Positions 57,701-64,000 of a stretch of DNA of 64,000 bases are shown one piece after another. The notes beneath the pieces were generated by a model that worked only from the letters and a program-made list of their open reading frames with translations, was not told the origin of the DNA and searched no databases. The stretch spans positions 310,001 through 374,000 of the forward strand of contig JBBELK010000306.1 in assembly GCA_037783545.1 (NCBI GenBank), in the 5' to 3' direction. The translations under genes were made by a program, and so were the position numbers. The stretch is from Henricia sp. BOLD:AAB3569 (Eukaryota; Echinodermata; Asteroidea; Spinulosida; Echinasteridae). Positions within the stretch are counted from its first letter, which is position 1; each line of letters starts with the position of its first letter.

Positions 57701-58919
57701 AAAGTCCTAAACGTGTGCAATAACTTTAATACGGTGAGTCAAAATGGCCCTCCTAAAAACAACCAGACACTTGTAGCAGAGCGAGGTTTCGATCCTCGGA
57801 CCTCTGGGTTATGGGCCCAGCACGCTTCCGCTGCGCCACTCTGCTTCCGTACTGTAAGATTTTTCGTGCTCTCACGTTGAAAGTCCTAAACGTGTGCAAT
57901 AACTTTAATACGGTGAGTCAAAATGGCCCTCCTAAAAACAACCAGACACTTGTAGCAGAGCGAGGTTTCGATCCTCGGACCTCTGGGTTATGGGCCCAGC
58001 ACGCTTCCGCTGCGCCACTCTGCTTCCGTACTGTAAGATTTTTCGTGCTCTCACGTTGAAAGTCCTAAACGTGTGCAATAACTTTAATACGGTGAGTCAA
58101 AATGGCCCTCCTAAAAACAACCAGACACTTGTAGCAGAGCGAGGTTTCGATCCTCGGACCTCTGGGTTATGGGCCCAGCACGCTTCCGCTGCGCCACTCT
58201 GCTTCCGTACTGTAAGATTTTTCGTGCTCTCACGTTGAAAGTCCTAAACGTGTGCAATAACTTTTATACGGTGAGTCAAAATGGCCCTCCTAAAAACAAC
58301 CAGACACTTGTAGCAGAGCGAGGTTTCGATCCTCGGACCTCTGGGTTATGGGCCCAGCACGCTTCCGCTGCGCCACTCTGCTTCCGTACTGTAAGATTTT
58401 TCGTGCTCTCACGTTGAAAGTCCTAAACGTGTGCAATAACTTTAATACGGTGAGTCAAAATGGCCCTCCTAAAAACAACCAGACACTTGTAGCAGAGCGA
58501 GGTTTCGATCCTCGGACCTCTGGGTTATGGGCCCAGCACGCTTCCGCTGCGCCACTCTGCTTCCGTACTGTAAGATTTTTCGTGCTCTCACGTTGAAAGT
58601 CCTAAACGTGTGCAATAACTTTAATACGGTGAGTCAAAATGGCCCTCCTAAAAACAACCAGACACTTGTAGCAGAGCGAGGTTTCGATCCTCGGACCTCT
58701 GGGTTATGGGCCCAGCACGCTTCCGCTGCGCCACTCTGCTTCCGTACTGTAAGATTTTTCGTGCTCTCACGTTGAAAGTCCTAAACGTGTGCAATAACTT
58801 TAATACGGTGAGTCAAAATGGCCCTCCTAAAAACAACCAGACACTTGTAGCAGAGCGAGGTTTCGATCCTCGGACCTCTGGGTTGTGGGCCCAGCACGCT
58901 TCCGCTGCGCCACTCTGCT
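54731..58919 (-). tRNA. 24 tRNA-iMet copies, regular block
   Basis: Copies 253-276, all on exact 179-bp steps from 54731 to 58848. Variation is light: ATTGTTCG in the 5' flank of several units, a T-arm change near 56364, a change near 56723, and a changed D-arm base near 57286. The last copy has an altered anticodon and is listed separately. Confidence 0.93.
58848..58919 (-). tRNA. Initiator-type tRNA with anticodon changed to CAC
   Basis: The plus strand reads GGTTGTGGGCCC where other copies read GGTTATGGGCCC. The anticodon on the tRNA is CAC (Val) rather than CAU, in an otherwise intact initiator body. Confidence 0.85.
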
Positions 58920-59026
58920 TCCGTACTGTAAGATTGTTCGTGCTCTCACGTTGAAAGTCCTAAACGTGTGCAATAACTTTAATACGGTGAGTCAAAATGG
59001 GCCTCCTAAAAACAACCAGACACTTG

Positions 59027-62000
59027 TAGCAGAGCGAGGTTTCGATCCTCGGACCTCTGGGTTATGGGACCAGCACGATTCCGCTGCGCCACTCTGCTTC
59101 CGTACTGTAAGATTTTTCGTGCTCTCACGTTGAAAGTCTTAAACATGTGCAAAAACTTTAATACGGTGAGTCAAAATGGCCCTCCTAAAAACAACCAGAC
59201 ACTTGTAGCAGAGCGAGGTTTCGATCCTCAGACCTCTGGGTTATGGGCCCAGCACGCTTCCGCTGCGCCACTCTGCTTCCGTACTGTAAGATTTTTCGTG
59301 CTCTCACGTTGAAAGTCCTAAACGTGTGCAATAACTTTAATACGGTGAGTCAAAATGGCCCTCCTAAAAACAACCAGACACTTGTAGCAGAGCGAGGTTT
59401 CGATCCTCGGACCTCTGGGTTATGGGCCCAGCACGCTTCCGCTGCGCCACTCTGCTTCCGTACTGTAAGATTTTTCGTGCTCTCACGTTGAAAGTCCTAA
59501 ACGTGTGCAATAACTTTAATACGGTGAGTCAAAATGGCCCTCCTAAAAACAACCAGACACTTGTAGCAGAGCGAGGTTACAATCCTCGGACCTCTGGGTT
59601 ATGGGCCCAGCACGCTTCCGCTGCGCCACTCTGCTTCCGTACTGTAAGATTTTTCGTGCTCTCACGTTGAAAGTCCTAAACGTGTGCAATAACTTTAATA
59701 CGGTGAGTCAAAATGGCCCTCCTAAAAACAACCAGACACTTGTAGCAGAGCGAGGTTTCGATCCTCGGACCTCTGGGTTATGGGCCCAGCACGCTTCGAC
59801 TGCGCCACTCTGCTTCCGTACTGTAAGATTTTTCGTGCTCTCACGATGAAAGTCCTAAACGTGTGCAATAACTTTAATACGGTGAGTCAAAATGGCCCTC
59901 CTAAAAACAACCAGACACTTGTAGCAGAGCGAGGTTTCGATCCTCGGACCTCTGGGTTATGGGCCCAGCACGCTTCCGCTGCGCCACTCTACTTTCGTAC
60001 TGTAAGATTGTTCGTGCTCTCACGTTGAAAGTCCTAAACGTGTGCAATAACTTTAATACGGTGAGTCAAAATGGCCCTCCTAAAAACAACCAGACACTTG
60101 TAGCAGAGCGAGGTTTCGATGCTCGGACCTCTGGGTGGGCCCAGCACGCTTCCGCTGCGCCACTCTGCTTCCGTACTGTAAGATTTTTCGTGCTCTCACG
60201 TTGAAAGTCCTAAACGTGTGCAATAACTTTAATACGGTGAGTCAAAATGGCCCTCCTAAAAACAACCAGACACTTGTAGCAGAGCGAGGTTTCGATCCTC
60301 GGACCTCTGGGTTATGGGCCCAGCACGCTTCCGCTGCGCCACTCTGCTTCCGTACTGTAAGATTTTTCGTGCTCTCACGTTGAAAGTCCTAAACGTGTGC
60401 AATAACTTTAATACGGTGAGTCAAAATGGCCCTCCTAAAAACAACCAGACACTTGTAGCAGAGCGAGGTTTCGATCCTCGGACCTCTGGGTTATGGGCCC
60501 AGCACGCTTCCGCTGCGCCACTCTGCTTCCGTACTGTAAGATTGTTCGTGCTCTCACGTTGAAAGTCCTAAACGTGTGCAATAACTTTAATACGGTGAGT
60601 CAAAATGGCCCTCCTAAAAACAACCAGACACTTGTAGCAGAGCGAGGTTTCGATCCTCGGACCTCTGGGTTATGGGCCCAGCACGCTTCCGCTGCGCCAC
60701 TCTGCTTCCGTACTGTAAGATTTTTCGTGCTCTCACGTTGAAAGTCCTAAACGTGTGCAATAACTTTAATACGGTGAGTCAAAATGGCCCTCCTAAAAAC
60801 AACCAGACACTTGTAGCAGAGCGAGGTTTCGATCCTCGGACCTCTGGGTTATGGGCCCAGCACGCTTCCGCTGCGCCACTCTGCTTCCGTACTGTAAGAT
60901 TTTTCGTGCTCTCACGTTGAAAGTCCTAAACGTGTGCAATAACTTTAATACGGTGAGTCAAAATGGCCCTCCTAAAAACAACCAGACACTTGTAGCAGAG
61001 CGAGGTTTCGATCCTCGGACCTCTGGGTTATGGGCCCAGCACGCTTCCGCTGCGCCACTCTGCTTCCGTACTGTAAGATTGTTCGTGCTCTCACGTTGAA
61101 AGTCCTAAACGTGTGCAATAACTTTAATACGGTGAGTCAAAATGGCCCTCCTAAAAACAACCAGACACTTGTAGCAGAGCGAGGTTTCGATCCTCGGACC
61201 TCTGGGTTATGGGACCAGCACGCTTCCGCTGCGCCACTCTGCTTCCGTACTGTAAGATTTTTCGTGCTCTCACGTTGAAAGTCTTAAACATGTGCAAAAA
61301 CTTTAATACGGTGAGTCAAAATGGCCCTCCTAAAAACAACCAGACACTTGTAGCAGAGCGAGGTTTCGATCCTCGGACCTCTGGGTTATGGGCCCAGCAC
61401 GCTTCCGCTGCGCCACTCTGCTTCCGTACTGTAAGATTTTTCGTGCTCTCACGTTGAAAGTCCTAAACGTGTGCAATAACTTTAATACGGTGAGTCAAAA
61501 TGGCCCTCCTAAAAACAACCAGACACTTGTAGCAGAGCGAGGTTTCGATCCTCGGACCTCTGGGTTATGGGCCCAGCACGCTTCCGCTGCGCCACTCTGC
61601 TTCCGTACTGTAAGATTTTTCGTGCTCTCACGTTGAAAGTCCTAAACGTGTGCAATAACTTTAATACGGTGAGTCAAAATGGCCCTCCTAAAAACAACCA
61701 GACACTTGTAGCAGAGCGAGGTTACAATCCTCGGACCTCTGGGTTATGGGCCCAGCACGCTTCCGCTGCGCCACTCTGCTTCCGTACTGTAAGATTTTTC
61801 GTGCTCTCACGTTGAAAGTCCTAAACGTGTGCAATAACTTTAATACGGTGAGTCAAAATGGCCCTCCTAAAAACAACCAGACACTTGTAGCAGAGCGAGG
61901 TTTCGATCCTCGGACCTCTGGGTTATGGGCCCAGCACGCTTCGACTGCGCCACTCTGCTTCCGTACTGTAAGATTTTTCGTGCTCTCACGTTGAAAGTCC

Positions 62001-63033
62001 TAAACGTGTGCAATAACTTTAATACGGTGAGTCAAAATGGCCCTCCTAAAAACAACCAGACACTTGTAGCAGAGCGAGGTTTCGATCCTCGGACTTCTGG
62101 GTTATGGGCCCAGCACGCTTCCGCTGCGCCACTCTGCTTCCGTACTGTAAGATTTTTCGTGCTCTCACGTTGAAAGTCCTAAACGTGTGCAATAACTTTA
62201 ATACGGTGAGTCAAAATGGCCCTCCTAAAAACAACCAGACACTTGTAGCAGAGCGAGGTTTCGATCCTCGGACCTCTGGGTTATGGGCCCAGCACGCTTC
62301 CGCTGCGCCACTCTGCTTCCGTACTGTAAGATTTTTCGTGCTCTCACGTTGAAAGTCCTAAACGTGTGCAATAACTTGTATACGGTGAGTCAAAATGGCC
62401 CTCCTAAAAACAACCAGACACTTGTAGCAGAGCGAGGTTTCGATCCTCGGACCTCTGGGTTATGGGCCCAGCACGCTTCCGCTGCGCCACTCTGCTTCCG
62501 TACTGTAAGATTTTTCGTGCTCTCACGTTGAAAGTCCTAAACGTGTGCAATAACTTTAATACGGTGAGTCAAAATGGCCCTCCTAAAAACAACCAGACAC
62601 TTGTAGCAGAGCGAGGTTTCGATCCTCGGACCTCTGGGTTATGGGCCCAGCACGCTTCCGCTGCGCCACTCTGCTTCCGTACTGTAAGATTTTTCGTGCT
62701 CTCACGTTGAAAGTCCTAAACGTGTGCAATAAATTTAATACGGTGAGTCAAAATGGACCTCCTAAAAACAACCAGACACTTGTAGCAGAGCGAGGTTTCG
62801 ATCCTCGGACCTCTGGGTTATGGGCCCAGCACGCTTCCGCTGCGCCACTCTACTTTCGTACTGTAAGATTGTTCGTGCTCTCACGTTGAAAGTCCTAAAC
62901 GTGTGCAATAACTTTAATACGGTGAGTCAAAATGGCCCTCCTAAAAACAACCAGACACTTGTAGCAGAGCGAGGTTTCGATGCTCGGACCTCTGGGTTAT
63001 GGGCCCAGCACGCTTCCGCTGCGCCACTCTGCT
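59027..63033 (-). tRNA. 23 tRNA-iMet copies, higher-order repeat family D
   Basis: Copies 277-299. Shared markers: GGGACCAGC (anticodon-stem mismatch), AGTCTTAAACATGTGCAAAAAC (spacer), GGTTACAATCC (T-arm change), GCTTCGACTGCG (D-arm change) and TCTACTTTCGTAC (acceptor/5' flank change). The copy near 60098 has lost three bases of the anticodon loop (CTGGGTGGGCCC) and is a pseudogene. Confidence 0.9.
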
Positions 63034-63100
63034 TCCGTACTGTAAGATTTTTCGTGCTCTCACGTTGAAAGTCTTAAACATGTGCAAAAACTTTAATATG
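59064..63100. repeat. Higher-order repeat family D (12- and 10-monomer spacing)
   Basis: The AAACATGTGCAAAAAC marker follows the units with anticodon at 59064, 61209 and 62999, distances of 2145 (12 monomers - 3) and 1790 bp (10 monomers). The TACAATCC and CTTCGACTG markers repeat with the same 2145-bp offset. The TCTACTTTCG marker at 59959 and 62820 is 2861 bp apart (16 monomers - 3). Confidence 0.88.
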
Positions 63101-63140
63101 GTGAGTCAAAATGGCCCTCCTAAAAACAACCAGACACTTG

Positions 63141-63928
63141 TAGCAGAGCGAGGTTTCGATCCTCGGACCTCTGGGTTATGGGCCCAGCACGCTTCCGCTG
63201 TGCCACTCTGCTTCCGTACTGTAAGATTTTTCGTGCTCTCACGTTGAAAGTCCTAAACGTGTGCAATAACTTTAATACGGTGAGTCAAAATGGCCCTCCT
63301 AAAAACAACCAGACACTTGTAGCAGAGCGAGGTTTCGATCCTCGGACCTCTGGGTTATGGGCCCAGCACGCTTCCGCTGCGCCACTCTGCTTCCGTACTG
63401 TAAGATTTTTCGTGCTCTCACGTTGAAAGTCCTAAACGTGTGCAATAACTTTAATACGGTGAGTCAAAATGGCCCTCCTAAAAACAACCAGACACTTGTA
63501 GCAGAGCGAGGTTTCGATCCTCGGACCTCTGGGTTATGGGCCCAGCACGCTTCCGCTGCGCCACTCTGCTTCCGTACTGTAAGATTTTTCGTGCTCTCAC
63601 GTTGAAAGTCCTAAACGTGTGCAATAACTTTAATACGGTGAGTCAAAATGGCCCTCCTAAAAACAACCAGACACTTGTAGCAGAGCGAGGTTTCGATCCT
63701 CGGACCTCTGGGTTATGGGCCCAGCACGCTTCCGCTGCGCCACTCTGCTTCCGTACTGTAAGATTTTTCGTGCTCTCACGTTGAAAGTCCTAAACGTGTG
63801 CAATAACTTTAATACGGTGAGTCAAAATGGCCCTCCTAAAAACAACCAGACACTTGTAGCAGAGCGAGGTTTCGATCCTCGGACCTCTGGGTTATGGGCC
63901 CAGCACGCTTCCGCTGCGCCACTCTGCT
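63141..63928 (-). tRNA. Last 5 tRNA-iMet(CAU) copies in the window
   Basis: Copies 300-304, at 63141, 63320, 63499, 63678 and 63857. The first has one change in the A box (CTGTGCC on the plus strand); the others are canonical. The sequence continues as spacer to 64000, so the array extends beyond the window. Confidence 0.95.
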
Positions 63929-64000
63929 TCCGTACTGTAAGATTGTTCGTGCTCTCACGTTGAAAGTCCTAAACGTGTGCAATGACTTTAATACGGTGAG

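Larger units (their letters stand above)
9529..64000 (-). repeat. Tandem array of 304 initiator tRNA-Met genes, 179-bp unit
   Basis: A head-to-tail array that fills the rest of the window and runs past its end. The basic unit is 179 bp: 72 bp of tRNA on the minus strand and 107 bp of spacer. Following the phase of the anticodon triplet from 9692 to 63894 gives 303 steps. Most are exactly 179 bp. The exceptions are small: steps of 177-178 at the border, -7 (lost anticodon loop), -6, +4 (D-arm insertion), -1 to -3 and one +10. All copies have the same orientation, so transcription would run leftwards, towards the kinase and transposons. No unrelated DNA interrupts the array. Marker variants recur at fixed distances, showing higher-order duplication. 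This is simultaneously a satellite DNA and a tRNA gene cluster. Confidence 0.97.

Noticed and set aside
9692..63963. Hundreds of overlapping plus-strand open frames of about 82 residues
   Set aside because: They read antisense through the tRNA and spacer. The 179-bp unit is not a multiple of three, so successive frames overlap in different phases, and they track DNA identity, not codon constraint. They are by-products of the repeat.
9529..64000. CRISPR array
   Set aside because: The whole 179-bp unit is repeated, including the part that would be spacer, and each unit folds as a tRNA; the context is a eukaryotic genome.
9529..64000. Cluster of tRNA-derived SINEs
   Set aside because: Units are strictly head to tail with constant period and no poly-A or target-site duplications. 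The tRNA is full length with both stem ends and a pol III terminator.

Overview
This is a 64 kb piece of nuclear DNA from an animal, most likely a marine or aquatic invertebrate. The evidence is a degraded CR1/L2-type LINE, a DIRS-like tyrosine-recombinase retrotransposon, a TIR element with a TAA target duplication, splice-acceptor-like signals, and an initiator tRNA with metazoan hallmarks (C33, A54, A60, A1:U72, three G:C pairs in the anticodon stem). I cannot name the species.

Left 9.5 kb: a transposon graveyard. A minus-strand LINE appears in order but in pieces: the ORF1 SGNH-like region (about 8.30-7.89 kb), the endonuclease (7.69-6.89 kb), the start of the reverse transcriptase (6.86-6.67 kb), the late RT region (about 2.37-2.19 kb), and the RT C-terminus with 3' UTR (758-1). 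A 1,425-bp TIR element (762-2186) sits inside the LINE ORF2. Removing it with one TAA restores the LINE reading frame, so the insertion is precise. A plus-strand DIRS-like retrotransposon (about 3.38-6.59 kb) carries a zinc knuckle, RT, RNase H and tyrosine recombinase, broken by frameshifts and an apparent internal deletion. A minus-strand protein kinase pseudogene (8.81-9.54 kb) abuts the array.

Right 54.5 kb (9529 to the window end, continuing beyond it): one uninterrupted head-to-tail tandem array with a 179-bp unit. Each unit holds a 72-nt initiator tRNA-Met(CAU) gene on the minus strand and a 107-bp spacer with a pol III T-run terminator. Walking the repeat phase gives 304 copies in this window, all in the same orientation. 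Many copies are canonical. Others carry shared lesions: lost anticodon loop, 4-nt D-arm insertion, acceptor-stem mismatches, changed anticodons. These marker lesions recur at fixed distances and reveal higher-order repeats made by segmental duplication and unequal exchange (blocks of 17, 7, 11 and 35 monomers at 15-27 kb; 8 and 5 at 30-41 kb; 13, 11 and 7 at 48-54 kb; 12 and 10 at 59-63 kb). The array is both a satellite DNA and a potential initiator-tRNA gene bank, and it is the notable system of the window. The many roughly 82-residue plus-strand reading frames in it are antisense by-products of the repeat, not genes.
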